Source: CBINFS01 sp966250015
GTDB taxonomy: Bacteria; Bacteroidota; Rhodothermia; Rhodothermales; DASSAV01
Length of the DNA stretch: 64,000 nt
NCBI GenBank assembly: GCA_966250015.1
Contig: CBINFS010000003.1
Span: forward strand, 156,505 to 220,504
Reading direction: 5' to 3'
The notes under the pieces are model-generated. The model did no database searches. It was not told the DNA's origin and saw only the letters and a list, made by a program, of their open reading frames with translations. Position 1 is the first letter of the stretch; each line of letters begins with the position of its first letter. This document shows positions 18,730-27,795 of the stretch, in pieces. Both the position numbers and the translations under genes were made by a program.

Positions 18730-19728
18730 TCAGTGTATCCTTTCTGACAGACGGTCAATCAAATAGTTCAGAGCACCCACCGCTGGCCCTTGCGGCAGCC
18801 GGTTCAACCTTTCGCGAGCGAAATGGGTATGTTCCTTCACGGCGTTTCTGGCCTCGTCCAGTATGCCGAGCTGTTCGATCCGCCGTCGCGTTTCTTCGAC
18901 TTCCCCAAACTCCATTTCACCTTTGACGATTCTCGAAAGCCACGACCGGTCCCCGGCGGTAGCCCTTTCGATTGCTCTAAGGAGAATGTACGTCTTTTTG
19001 CCTGCTACCAGATCGCCTCCAATGGGCTTACCCCACCGTTTGTCCTCTGCAGCGATGTCGAGCAAATCATCCTGAATCTGGAAGGCGCGCCCCAAGTACC
19101 GCCCTATCTCTTGAAGCGTGTGGCGTTGCTCCTGCGGTGCTCCACCTGCGTAGGCGCCAAGCTCAAGTGATAATTCAAGCAGAGCCCCGGTCTTCGCATC
19201 GATCATATTGAGGTATTCCTCGACCGATACGTCTTCCCTCGTTTCGAAGGCCTTATCCAGTGCCTGCCCTTCGCACAACCGTGTTACCATCGTATGGTAA
19301 CGGCGAAAAAGAACATTGAGTTCTGCTATTGGCAGACGACTGAGCAGCTCGTAGGAGAGCGCCATCAGGTAGTCGCCACACAGGATGGCGGTGCCTTCGT
19401 CCCACTTCGTGTGTACCGTCGGCCTGCCACGCCGCTCGGCAGACCGGTCCATGATGTCGTCGTGTACGAGCGTAAACGTGTGGAATACCTCGACGGCCAG
19501 CGCTCCGGGAAGGATGTCCTCCGGACGAACACCAAAGATTTCTCCTGATAGCAGGACGAGGATGGGCCTTAGCCGCTTACCCTGACCCTCAAGTGCATAC
19601 CCGACCGGTTCGTACAGCTCGGCCGGCTCGCGCTCGGGTACGAGGTCTGAAAGCGCTTTGTTTACCAGATTTCTGAGGTTGTCTATGTGGTCTTTGTACC
19701 CCATACCCTCGGTGGTGATTGCCTTCAC
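18730..19728 (-). CDS. Polyprenyl diphosphate synthase (FPP/GGPP/octaprenyl type)
   Basis: 332 residues from a GTG at 19728 with AGGAG six bases upstream; an ATG at 19704 is the alternative. It condenses isopentenyl diphosphate with allylic diphosphates to make isoprenoid chains for quinones, carotenoids or carrier lipids. Both aspartate-rich motifs are present: DDIMD at 90-94 and DDLLD (in FQIQDDLLDI) near 220. GKRLRP near 50-55 and the GEG/GDY region (CGDYLMALSYELLSRL) also fit. The chain-length residues before the first Asp motif are HTFTLVH; I cannot assign product length reliably. It lies 18 bases after adk. Confidence 0.92.
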   Translation of the reverse strand: MKAITTEGMGYKDHIDNLRNLVNKALSDLVPEREPAELYEPVGYALEGQGKRLRPILVLLSGEIFGVRPEDILPGALAVEVFHTFTLVHDDIMDRSAERRGRPTVHTKWDEGTAILCGDYLMALSYELLSRLPIAELNVLFRRYHTMVTRLCEGQALDKAFETREDVSVEEYLNMIDAKTGALLELSLELGAYAGGAPQEQRHTLQEIGRYLGRAFQIQDDLLDIAAEDKRWGKPIGGDLVAGKKTYILLRAIERATAGDRSWLSRIVKGEMEFGEVEETRRRIEQLGILDEARNAVKEHTHFARERLNRLPQGPAVGALNYLIDRLSERIH

Positions 19729-19746
19729 AATTTCTCCTGAGGGTCC

Positions 19747-20400
19747 TCAGAATACTTTTTCTTTTTCGATGACTTCACGGAGAACCGTCTGAATCCTGCC
19801 AAATACCTCGTCGACCGACCCCGAGCCATCGATCAGCCGAATGCATTTGCCGTCCCGGTAGTATTCCTCCAGGGGGGCTGTTTCACGATGGTAAATGACC
19901 AGCCGTTCGCGGATCGCGTCGGGTCGATCATCCGGTCGCTGAACGATCATTTCCGGATCGATGTGAGGTGGGGGTGGCTTGAACGACAGGTGATAGGTTT
20001 CGCCGGTAACTTTGTGGATTCGTCGTTGCGAAAGCCGTTCGACGATCTCTTCGTCTGGCAGCTGAATGCTCAAAACGACCTGAATCGGACTATTTTGTGC
20101 GTTCAATAGATCTGCCAGCCACTCAGCCTGCGCGACGTTTCTGGGAAAACCGTCAAGAACGAAGGCGTGAAAATCAGATTCACGGAGGGCTTCTTCTGCT
20201 AGTTGGCGTACGAGGTGATCAGGCAGAAGCTGTCCCTCGTTCACGTATTTCTTCGCTTCCTGTCCTATCGGCGTCCCTGCGGCCATTGCCGCACGTATGA
20301 TCTGCCCGGTAGAAATGTGCCGAACACCGTAATGCTTCACCAGCATTTCGGCTTGAGTTCCTTTGCCCGCTCCAGGAGGACCGAACAGTACAATTCGCAT
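19747..20400 (-). CDS. adk: Adenylate kinase
   Basis: 217 residues. It interconverts AMP, ADP and ATP. The P-loop GPPGAGKGT is at 7-15, the AMP-binding region has ISTGQIIRAAM and FVLDGFPRNVAQAEWL, and the LID region has RRIHKVTGETYHL then RPDDRPDAIRERL. The LID lacks the four-cysteine zinc site, like the Gram-negative type. It is the first gene of an apparent adk - polyprenyl synthase - HPr - ptsI operon on the minus strand, an uncommon grouping. Confidence 0.96.
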   Translation of the reverse strand: MRIVLFGPPGAGKGTQAEMLVKHYGVRHISTGQIIRAAMAAGTPIGQEAKKYVNEGQLLPDHLVRQLAEEALRESDFHAFVLDGFPRNVAQAEWLADLLNAQNSPIQVVLSIQLPDEEIVERLSQRRIHKVTGETYHLSFKPPPPHIDPEMIVQRPDDRPDAIRERLVIYHRETAPLEEYYRDGKCIRLIDGSGSVDEVFGRIQTVLREVIEKEKVF

Positions 20401-20616
20401 TATGATGACTGACTATTTATTTCTTCGATGCCAACCGATGCTGACAAAATGACACCAGCGGAAGGCGAATTAAAAACGGCTAAATGTATGAACAGCACGG
20501 TCCTGAGACAAACGATTTGGAGGGGCTCTAAGCCTTCCGTTACAGTCTCGATGACGAATAACGATTATTTCCGTCCAAAATCCACCTGATCTGCACGCAT
20601 CGAGAAATTTACTTGC

Positions 20617-21159
20617 TTATGATCCCGCAACGTCCGGCGAAACGTCCTGACCGATTGTGCCGTCGGCGGCCAGATCAGCCTGGACCGAATTGAGCGTCGA
20701 AGTGAGGCGCTCGAGAGCGGACCGGACCCCGAAACCGACGCCGGTCGTGATTGAAAGTTCAAGGAGCTGCCGGAAAAGACCGGGCGCCTTGGCCTTACTC
20801 TCTTGCGAGTAAACGATGACCGGCACACGATCCTGGAGTGCCATCCGTATGGCTTCGCCCGTTTCCTCACCCGAAACGATGGCGTGCCTGGCATCGGAGA
20901 CGACCGCGTCGATGTAGGCGTCGATGAAAGCGCGGTGTCCGTCTTCCATCCTCGGAATCACACGGCGGCGGCCTCCAAACAAGAGGCCTACAAATAGCCC
21001 TGCAACGAGGGTCCCACCCAGTACGAGCCAGGGTTTTGATTTCACCAGCTCAACAACCTTGCGTTTTGCCTCGGAAAGTTCGTCGTTGAGGGCGTTTATC
21101 TGTGCTTCCAGCTCTGCCGCTTTTTCTTTCAGTTCTGATTCGAGTTCCGATTTTTCCAC
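20617..21159 (-). CDS. DUF883/YqjD-like coiled-coil membrane protein
   Basis: 180 residues from a GTG at 21159 with GGGAG about 8 bases upstream. Residues 1-40 are a charged coiled coil (ELESELKEKAAELEAQINAL), followed by a single membrane segment (PWLVLGGTLVAGLFVGLLFGG) that ends in GRRR. The C-terminal half is mixed and contains a second weak hydrophobic stretch (LLELSITTGVGFGVRSALERL). The N-terminal layout resembles ElaB/YqjD-type proteins that tether to the inner membrane. It shares its design with the three small proteins at 31.7-33.1 kb but is longer. Function unknown. Confidence 0.68.
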   Translation of the reverse strand: MEKSELESELKEKAAELEAQINALNDELSEAKRKVVELVKSKPWLVLGGTLVAGLFVGLLFGGRRRVIPRMEDGHRAFIDAYIDAVVSDARHAIVSGEETGEAIRMALQDRVPVIVYSQESKAKAPGLFRQLLELSITTGVGFGVRSALERLTSTLNSVQADLAADGTIGQDVSPDVAGS

Positions 21160-21258
21160 GGTTATCTCCCGTATTACGTACCAATGAAAATTCCAACCAG
21201 CCGTCTTGGCAATCGGCCGTGTTCGTATTACACAGTATACAGATTCATCGTCCTTTTA

Positions 21259-22323
21259 TCATCCGGTCAACCGATCGGTTGATTCTCCAGCAAGAAAGCC
21301 GATCAGGTCAACGCCACCCGGGTACCACTCCAGCTCTGGACGATGAGCGAAACCGGGTTCCTGAACCGGAACGGTTGACCGAAGCCGCTCCAGCATGGCC
21401 CGTCTTGCCACGACGGTCTCGATCCGACTCCCCTGCTCGACCAGCCAGTCTTCGACTTCCTTCAAATCATTATAGACGGTCCACCGAACGTGCCCAGGTG
21501 GTTGAACATCGGGCGCTCCCTTGCTGAGCAAAAACTCCATTCCTTCTCCGAAGGCGTGCGGAATGTTTCTGGCTTTGAGAAATGCAACCTGCATTTTCAA
21601 GCTCCCTGGAATTCGTGGATGAACCGGAACGATGCCACGAAACTGCGCAAATGCATCGAGTAATGGATCCGGCGACACCCCGTCAGGAGCCCAGATCAGT
21701 GCTACACTGCGGAAGTCAGTACCATTGTACAACAATACATCTTCCGCAAGATATTCCAGATCCTCTTCACGCTCCTTGCCGTCCAAGACGGCTACGGAAA
21801 AGGTCTCGGGTAATAATAGAAGACGTCCCTCCCGATCTCCCAACTCCTCGAAGCGCTGTACGAGGTCGGTCCGAAGGTCATCGCTCACATCTGCGATAAG
21901 CAAGTCGGTGCCCTCCGGTACCAGATCCTCGGAAATGAACTCGACGGGGAGGTCGATCGTCTGACGCATTTCCCCAACAAATGCCGCCAACAATACGGGC
22001 TCCCCCTCCTGCATTGCACATCGAAAGGAGTGACCCGTGACGAGTGCAGCCAGGAGCTCCCTAAACCCTGAAACAGGGGTTCTTGCCTTTAGTACCGCCG
22101 TTACACGTCGAGGCTGTGTCACGATACGCCCTCCAATCCACAACTCGATCGCCTCGGCGGTCAGTTGGCTCATGAGCTGGTTGACGGCAAAAACGACCGA
22201 TTCCTCAGAAAACGGGGCGTCGGAGTCGAGGAACTTTTCGGTTGCGTCTCTTCTTCGTTCATAGTCGGGATCCTGCCAGAGCGTCGCAGTCCGTTCGATG
22301 ACTTGAAGCAGGCTGTCCGTCAC
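21259..22323 (-). CDS. LuxC-like acyl-CoA reductase, probable catalytic Cys missing
   Basis: 354 residues from a GTG at 22323. The layout follows the LuxC-like acyl-CoA reductases of Bacteroidota: an N-terminal helical part, VSGFRELLAALVTGHSF, a loop YNGTDFRSVALIWAP, and the C-terminal signature RPELEWYPGGVDLIGFL, equivalent to the family's ..YADGVDTM.FL ending. Family members reduce acyl-CoA to aldehyde through a cysteine thioester. In the relatives I recall, the loop reads GxGCRxV; here the position of that Cys is Phe (GTDFRSV). If the alignment is right, this protein lacks the nucleophile. No fatty-aldehyde-using gene is nearby. Confidence 0.68.
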   Translation of the reverse strand: MTDSLLQVIERTATLWQDPDYERRRDATEKFLDSDAPFSEESVVFAVNQLMSQLTAEAIELWIGGRIVTQPRRVTAVLKARTPVSGFRELLAALVTGHSFRCAMQEGEPVLLAAFVGEMRQTIDLPVEFISEDLVPEGTDLLIADVSDDLRTDLVQRFEELGDREGRLLLLPETFSVAVLDGKEREEDLEYLAEDVLLYNGTDFRSVALIWAPDGVSPDPLLDAFAQFRGIVPVHPRIPGSLKMQVAFLKARNIPHAFGEGMEFLLSKGAPDVQPPGHVRWTVYNDLKEVEDWLVEQGSRIETVVARRAMLERLRSTVPVQEPGFAHRPELEWYPGGVDLIGFLAGESTDRLTG

Positions 22324-22405
22324 GGCCTTGGGGGTTCAGGAGTTGTTCAATCAGCGGCGAGTCCCCTTACTGCGTGCAAACGCTTTATGTTGCAGGAAGG
22401 GCGAA

Positions 22406-22448
22406 GAAAAAACAAAAAGGCCCGGCCTTGACACCTTCAGACCGGACC
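22406..22448 (-). terminator. Intrinsic terminator after the redoxin gene
   Basis: On the minus strand a nine-pair stem with two G-U pairs (22440-22448 with 22419-22427) leads into a T-rich run broken by one G (22407-22418). It lies 31 bases past the stop of the thioredoxin-fold gene and would end that transcript before the LuxC-like gene. Confidence 0.8.
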
Positions 22449-22479
22449 CTCAAAGAAATAGCGAAGGACTGCCCCGAGA

Positions 22480-23079
22480 TCAGGGCTTAATCATACACCC
22501 GAACGATTTCGTAACGGGTGTTCCCACTTCTGCACCCGAAACGACGGCGTCCAGTGCGTTTTTCAGATACGGATCCCGGACGTTGGACGGGTCACCCGGG
22601 CTGTCGTCGATTGCGCCGGAGTAGACCAGCTTGTTGCTGCCGTCAAAAACGTAAAAGTGCGGCATTCGTTCGGCGCCGAACGCAGACGAGAGCCTGGAGT
22701 CGACGTCCATGATGTAAGGAACCGAATATCCCTTTTTGCTACTCGCCTCCGCATTCTCTTTTGGAAACGCAACGGGGTCGTTCGAATTGATCAGGATGAA
22801 CCCGATGCCCTGTCCGCCATACGTTCTCGCCAGATCCATCACCCTACCTTCCGCTTTGGACGTCCACGGACATTCGTTGCTCCAGAAAACGACGACGGTG
22901 CCTTTCGAGCCCGTCAGATCACTCAGACGAACGCTCTTTCCGGTAGCGTCCTGAAACGACTCGGATATCAGCGGTAAGGTTGATCCCGTAGAAATGCCCT
23001 GTGCAGTTGCGGTATTGGATACCGTAATGCCCAGAACCAGGAGAATTAATAGGACGAGTGCTGATCTTTTTCTATACAT
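22480..23079 (-). CDS. Exported thioredoxin-fold (AhpC/TSA-like) protein
   Basis: 199 residues with a Sec signal peptide (LILLVLGITVSNTATAQ). The thioredoxin fold carries VVVFWSNECPWTSK, a single-cysteine CPWT active site in place of CxxC, and the cis-proline strand MPHFYVFD. The C-terminus ends TKSFGCMIKP, which resembles the ..GCxIK tail shared by a family of bacterial thioredoxin-like proteins. Peroxidase or thiol-chaperone activity is possible. It is a single-gene transcript with its own terminator. Confidence 0.82.
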   Translation of the reverse strand: MYRKRSALVLLILLVLGITVSNTATAQGISTGSTLPLISESFQDATGKSVRLSDLTGSKGTVVVFWSNECPWTSKAEGRVMDLARTYGGQGIGFILINSNDPVAFPKENAEASSKKGYSVPYIMDVDSRLSSAFGAERMPHFYVFDGSNKLVYSGAIDDSPGDPSNVRDPYLKNALDAVVSGAEVGTPVTKSFGCMIKP

Positions 23080-23288
23080 GGATTGCCTCTGCTTTTCTAT
23101 AAACCCGGGTTACCGGCCGCTGCTTTTCCTGTCCGGAATATGCTACAACCCTCGCACAATTCGACCACACCAAGACCAAATTCGCGGGTTGCTGGCCACC
23201 GGTATACCTGGTTCGTTGTAGAATGCATTAAGGACAAATTTCCTGCCACACCGTGATGCGTCTGTTACGGTTTGACGTCCGGAATGTT

Positions 23289-24794
23289 TTATTCGAAAAC
23301 GCTCACATTTCTCAGAGAACGGGTTGCAAGCCGGTTATTCAGCATTCCCAGGACCAGCATCGCGACCCCCCATTGCACCAGACAGGTCATTACACTGAAC
23401 GGCTCAAACGGGTCGTACCACGTGGTCGGGGCATAAACGGCTGCCGACTGATACAACCACCAGACGAGCAGAGACACAGCCTGAACCGGGACGGCAACCG
23501 TAATGAGGAGCTGCCACTTCCTGCCCGCCCGCCAGTCGTACGGGCTGTTGTCGATGGCTTCCTCGCGAAAACGCGTGGCGCCGCTCCGAATGATCGCAAA
23601 CGCGATGAAGGCGCCGGAAATGATGAGCCCGACACCCCAAACGAAGTCTTGATTGCTCAGAATGTTGAGGTCCATGGCTGAAGGTATGCCAAAAGCGAAA
23701 CCGACCAGACCAACCAGCATGATTGCCCTTTGCCGGCTGGCGCCGTAGTCGACGACGACCCGTACAGCCAGCTCGATCATCGAAATGAGAGACGTAAACG
23801 CCGCGAATGACAACCCCAAAAAGAACAGCACCGCCAGTACGGACCCTAACGCCATTTTGGAGAACAGTTGAGGCATCCAGATGAACGTCAAGCCAGTAGA
23901 CGCCGGACCGCTGTCCCGCATGACCGCCAACACTTCTCCCCTCGACATTTCCTGGCCGAGGACAGCGAACACGGTCCCAAAGATCATGATGGCAGCCAGG
24001 AGCGAGACGGTGTTGTTACCGATCCCGGTTATGAAGGCATTTTTGACGACGCCGTGCCGCCTTTGCATGTAGGCGCCGTACGTTAGAATGAGGCCCCACC
24101 CTGCTCCCGTATCCCAGGCATTCTGTGTCAGGGCTTCAAGCCAGATGGTCGGGCTCTTCAACTGGCTCCACTCGGGTCTGAATAGGAATGCCAGCCCTTC
24201 GAACGCACCTTCAAGGGTGATCGAACGCAACACACACAGGATAACGATGCAAAAGAGGGTTGGTATGAGCACAAGATTTATCCGTTCGATCGAGCGGACA
24301 CCTTTCCAGACGGCCAGAACGCCAAACGTCATAGCCACGGCGTGGAAAACCAGCGGTAAATTGGCGCTCTGAAACCCGCTCCAGACCCCTTCGGCCTCGG
24401 CAAGACTCGATGGCAGGCTCCCCGACAAAATAGAAACTGCGTAATAGATGCACCACCCGGTCACGACCGAGTAGTAAAACATGATTGCGGTGGAGACCAG
24501 GCCGACAAATCCGCCAGCCCAAGCAAATCCTTTGCCGCCGACCCGTGCAAAGGTGCCGACGACCCCCATGCGCCCCTTGCGGCCGAGTGCGTATTCCGCG
24601 ATGATAAGGGGAATGCTCCAGAGAAACAGAAACACAATCCACGCGACGAGAAAAGCACCACCACCTTCATCGCCCCCATTTTGAGCTGCTATCCGCGGAA
24701 AGCGCCAGATATTGCCCGTACCCACCGCAATACCAATTACGCTCAGGAGAAGACCAATTCGAGAAGAGAATCGCTGTTCCGTCTGACCCGCCAT
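23289..24794 (-). CDS. Sodium-dependent neurotransmitter:sodium symporter (NSS/SNF) family transporter
   Basis: 501 residues from the ATG at 24794; a GTG two codons upstream is in frame. It is an inner-membrane Na+-coupled transporter of amino acids or similar solutes. TM1 carries IGIAVGTGNIWRFPR, the unwound helix that binds sodium and substrate in LeuT. It is followed by FLVAWIVFLFLWSIPLIIAEYALGRKG, the conserved TM2-3 region, and about nine further hydrophobic helices, consistent with the 11-12 helix bacterial forms. The substrate cannot be read. It stands alone with gaps of 200 and 157 bases on each side. Confidence 0.93.
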   Translation of the reverse strand: MAGQTEQRFSSRIGLLLSVIGIAVGTGNIWRFPRIAAQNGGDEGGGAFLVAWIVFLFLWSIPLIIAEYALGRKGRMGVVGTFARVGGKGFAWAGGFVGLVSTAIMFYYSVVTGWCIYYAVSILSGSLPSSLAEAEGVWSGFQSANLPLVFHAVAMTFGVLAVWKGVRSIERINLVLIPTLFCIVILCVLRSITLEGAFEGLAFLFRPEWSQLKSPTIWLEALTQNAWDTGAGWGLILTYGAYMQRRHGVVKNAFITGIGNNTVSLLAAIMIFGTVFAVLGQEMSRGEVLAVMRDSGPASTGLTFIWMPQLFSKMALGSVLAVLFFLGLSFAAFTSLISMIELAVRVVVDYGASRQRAIMLVGLVGFAFGIPSAMDLNILSNQDFVWGVGLIISGAFIAFAIIRSGATRFREEAIDNSPYDWRAGRKWQLLITVAVPVQAVSLLVWWLYQSAAVYAPTTWYDPFEPFSVMTCLVQWGVAMLVLGMLNNRLATRSLRNVSVFE

Positions 24795-24951
24795 AAACAC
24801 GTAAGTCCGGCTCCCCGGAAAATGGGGAATCAGAAGTTATAGGGAAGAACCGGTTATTCCTCGTCACGATGTGCCTCAGCGCTGCTGAGACACCGTGAGG
24901 TTGCGGACTGTTTCCTCTTTTGTGCCGAAATGGCGAAAAATCAAGTAGAGG

Positions 24952-25788
24952 TCAGACGTTAACTTCTCTAATAGCTCCTATTTCCTGCTTATCGACGCCG
25001 TTAATCGTATGGCCGTCCCCAATCTGCGATTTGGCCGGCAATATCAGAGATAGAAGCTCGTCGGTCGCATTGGCATAATCACGTGCTCCTCTCGAGTACG
25101 GATCGTGGTCGAAGGTGGTCGTACCGTCCGAATACGAAACAGTAAGCGCCGTATTCGTCCGGATAATCGACTTCATAACCTGATCCCCGTAATTCTTCCT
25201 TAGATACTTCCGGTACGCATGGTGCACACGTTTACGAGCGTCGACCTGCGTAAAGAGAAACAGTGGGGATTGAAGGTCGGGATTGAGCTTGTCCTGAACG
25301 AGCTTGATGGTCTGATACGTCTGCTCGGCGCCGATGACCGGCTGATACTCCGGCGTGACGGGAATGAGAACGTGTCTACAAGCGACGAGTGCATTGAGAC
25401 TGAAAACGGTCATGGCGGCAGCCGTGTCAATCATAATGACGTCATAATCGAGTGGGTTCGCCAGCGACTCCTTGACCCAGAAGACGTCCGTTGGCTTGTT
25501 CAGCCGCCTCATCACACGTGTCATGCCGGTGGAAGACGGTAGCAGATCGAACGACTTCATGTGCCGGACTGGAACACTCCGAATGTCCGATTGATGGTCG
25601 AAGAGCACCAGTGCTGACTCTTCTTCGGCCGGTTCTTCGACGCCAAGCGTGCGGGTCAAAAATCCCTGTGGATCCAGGTCAATGACGAGTGTGCGGTACC
25701 CGCTCAGGCCGAGTGCAGCAGCAACGTGAACGACCGTCGTCGTCTTGCCGGTGCCGCCTTTATGATTGACAATGGAAAGAATGGTCAT
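24952..25788 (-). CDS. Orphan ParA/Soj-type ATPase
   Basis: 278 residues from the ATG at 25788. It has the deviant Walker A KGGTGKTTT (about 10-18), Walker A' with IDLDPQGFL, and Walker B with YDVIMIDTAAA. ParA proteins move cargo such as chromosomes, plasmids or protein clusters by binding nucleoid DNA as ATP dimers. No parB, parS-like repeat or other partition gene lies beside it, so its cargo is unknown. The longer frame from a TTG at 25794 adds two residues only. Confidence 0.88.
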   Translation of the reverse strand: MTILSIVNHKGGTGKTTTVVHVAAALGLSGYRTLVIDLDPQGFLTRTLGVEEPAEEESALVLFDHQSDIRSVPVRHMKSFDLLPSSTGMTRVMRRLNKPTDVFWVKESLANPLDYDVIMIDTAAAMTVFSLNALVACRHVLIPVTPEYQPVIGAEQTYQTIKLVQDKLNPDLQSPLFLFTQVDARKRVHHAYRKYLRKNYGDQVMKSIIRTNTALTVSYSDGTTTFDHDPYSRGARDYANATDELLSLILPAKSQIGDGHTINGVDKQEIGAIREVNV

Positions 25789-26125
25789 ACGCAAAAATGG
25801 ACCGCTTCAGTATGTATGAACTCTTGCTAAGCCGCCTTAACCATGATCTCACTACGAACTCTTGCCGCACACACGGACGGATGGAATATAAGTCACGTGC
25901 TCCTTCCGGAGGAAACGTTACTCAACGAGAATTATTGAAGCCGGCGTATTCCCTGCCCTTTTCCGCCATGTTTTTATCGGCACCTTGCCGCCACAATCAA
26001 ATCCCCGGAACGCCATCGACTTGGATTGCATCGAATATTCCACCGATCAGAGGGAACTGCTTATCGCCATTTGGAGAAGAAGGAGGCGTCAAATTTTCGT
26101 AGTTCTCCCAGACCATCAAGCCGCA
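25789..26125. other. Gene-free stretch upstream of maf
   Basis: This divergent intergenic region between the ParA gene and maf should hold both promoters. An in-frame extension of maf to 25985 exists but lacks family similarity (Arg-rich and unstructured). I saw no repeat, RNA gene or convincing promoter element. Confidence 0.5.
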
Positions 26126-26719
26126 ATGGAGCTATCCGTTCCGTTTATCCTTGCCTCCGGTTCTCCCAGACGAAGCCGACTGCTCGAACAAATCGGTATT
26201 CCGTTCCAGGTAAAAGTGAGTGACGTCAGCGAAGAGTTTAACGGCCGGGCGGCGCCGTCAGAGATCGTCCAGGCGCTTGCGCTTCAAAAAGCAGAAAAGG
26301 TCGCCGAACACTACACCGACTCACTAACCCTGGGAGCCGACACGATCGTCGTCCTTGACGACACCATTTTGAACAAGCCCGCAAATGAAAGCGAGGCGTT
26401 CGAGATGTTGCGGAAGCTCAGCGGCCGTTCGCACTTTGTGTTTACCGGGATTGCGCTCGTCCATCCAGGGTCAGGCCGAAAGGTAACCGCGTATGAAAAA
26501 ACCCGCGTGACGTTTGCGCCGATGTCCGACGCGGAAATCCATCAGTACATCGCCACCGGTTCACCATTGGACAAGGCCGGTGCATACGGAATTCAGGACG
26601 ATCGTGGCGCCCTCTTCATTTCAGGAATCGAGGGCGACTACTACAACGTGGTTGGCCTCCCACTACATCGGCTCTATAGTACTCTAAAAAAACACTTCTC
26701 CGATCTTTTTCAACCGTGA
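26126..26719 (+). CDS. maf: Maf-like nucleotide pyrophosphatase
   Basis: 197 residues from the ATG at 26126. Maf proteins hydrolyse non-canonical or methylated nucleoside triphosphates. Family motifs are LASGSPRRSRLLEQIG (9-24), TLGADTIVVLDDTILNKP with the catalytic Asp, and IDAYG-like LDKAGAYGIQD, then IEGDYYNVVGLPLHRL. Length is typical. The start is chosen because the family begins one or two strands before ASGSPRR. It is followed 112 bases later by the agmatine operon on the same strand. Confidence 0.93.
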   Translation: MELSVPFILASGSPRRSRLLEQIGIPFQVKVSDVSEEFNGRAAPSEIVQALALQKAEKVAEHYTDSLTLGADTIVVLDDTILNKPANESEAFEMLRKLSGRSHFVFTGIALVHPGSGRKVTAYEKTRVTFAPMSDAEIHQYIATGSPLDKAGAYGIQDDRGALFISGIEGDYYNVVGLPLHRLYSTLKKHFSDLFQP

Positions 26720-26831
26720 TCACGGGTGCGAGCTCGAGGCCATCGCAGCGTTTAGAACAAAGTGAGGATCGTCCCGTTAGGACACGGCATCATACGTATA
26801 GTGATCATTGTACGGGTATTCACCATTGCCC

Positions 26832-27743
26832 ATGAGCAGAGACAAAAACACGCTGGCCGTCGGACTCGTCCAGATGTCCTGTGCGCCCCACCCGGAGGTC
26901 AATCTGTCGCGCGCCATTCAAATGATCGAAGAGGCGGCCGGTAAAGGTGCGGACGTCGTGTGCCTGCCCGAGCTGTTTCTGACCCGGTACTTCTGTAAAC
27001 GTGAGGACGCCTCCTTCTTCGAGCTGGCAGAACCCGTTCCGGGACCGACTACCGAGAAACTCGAAGCCCTGTCGAAGCAGCTTGACGTGACCATTGTTGC
27101 CAGTCTTTTCGAGCGCAGGGCCCCCGGACTCTATCACAACACGGCGGCTGTGCTCGACCCGGAGCGGGGTTACGTCGGCAAATACCGTAAGATGCACATC
27201 CCCGACGACCCCCTTTTCTACGAAAAGTTCTACTTCACGCCGGGAGACCTCGGCTTCAAGGCGTTTGAGACGCGGCAGGCTAAAATCGGCACGCTGATCT
27301 GCTGGGACCAGTGGTACCCGGAAGCTGCCCGCCTGACGGCGCTCCAGGGCGCAGAGATCCTCTTTTATCCGACGGCGATCGGCTGGCTGCCGGAGGAAAA
27401 GGAGGCGCATGGAGAAGCACAGCACGAGGCTTGGGAGGTTGCCATGCGGGGCCACGCCGTCGCCAACGGTTGTTACGTGGTGGCCGTAAATCGGACGGGA
27501 TTCGAACCGGCCGACGAATCACAGCCATCCGGCGAAGGGATCGAGTTCTGGGGACAAAGCTTCGTCGCTGCGCCGAACGGATCCATCCTTGAAAGAGCTG
27601 CGGTGGCAGACGAAGCCGTGCTCGTTGTTGAGCTCGACCTTGCCAGGGTTGAGGCTTTCCGTACCGAGTGGCCGTTTTTCCGCGATCGCCGCATAGACGC
27701 TTACGGCGACATAACCCGGCGCTTCATCGATGGTGAGCCGTAA
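26832..27743 (+). CDS. aguB: N-carbamoylputrescine amidase
   Basis: 303 residues of the nitrilase superfamily. The catalytic triad is visible as Glu47 (LPELFL), Lys120 (KYRKMHIPDD) and Cys157 (LICWDQWYPE). The GxGFYEKFYF-like segment (LFYEKFYFTPGDLGF) and GIEFWGQSFVAAP are typical of N-carbamoylputrescine amidase, which releases putrescine, CO2 and ammonia. It is followed 52 bases later by aguA, completing the two-step conversion of agmatine. Start by family length; an upstream in-frame GTG-type start at 26808 is possible. Confidence 0.94.
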   Translation: MSRDKNTLAVGLVQMSCAPHPEVNLSRAIQMIEEAAGKGADVVCLPELFLTRYFCKREDASFFELAEPVPGPTTEKLEALSKQLDVTIVASLFERRAPGLYHNTAAVLDPERGYVGKYRKMHIPDDPLFYEKFYFTPGDLGFKAFETRQAKIGTLICWDQWYPEAARLTALQGAEILFYPTAIGWLPEEKEAHGEAQHEAWEVAMRGHAVANGCYVVAVNRTGFEPADESQPSGEGIEFWGQSFVAAPNGSILERAAVADEAVLVVELDLARVEAFRTEWPFFRDRRIDAYGDITRRFIDGEP

Positions 27744-27795
27744 GTGCGCTCATTGATTTCCATCCCAAATCACATAACCGAAAAACTAGCCAGAC

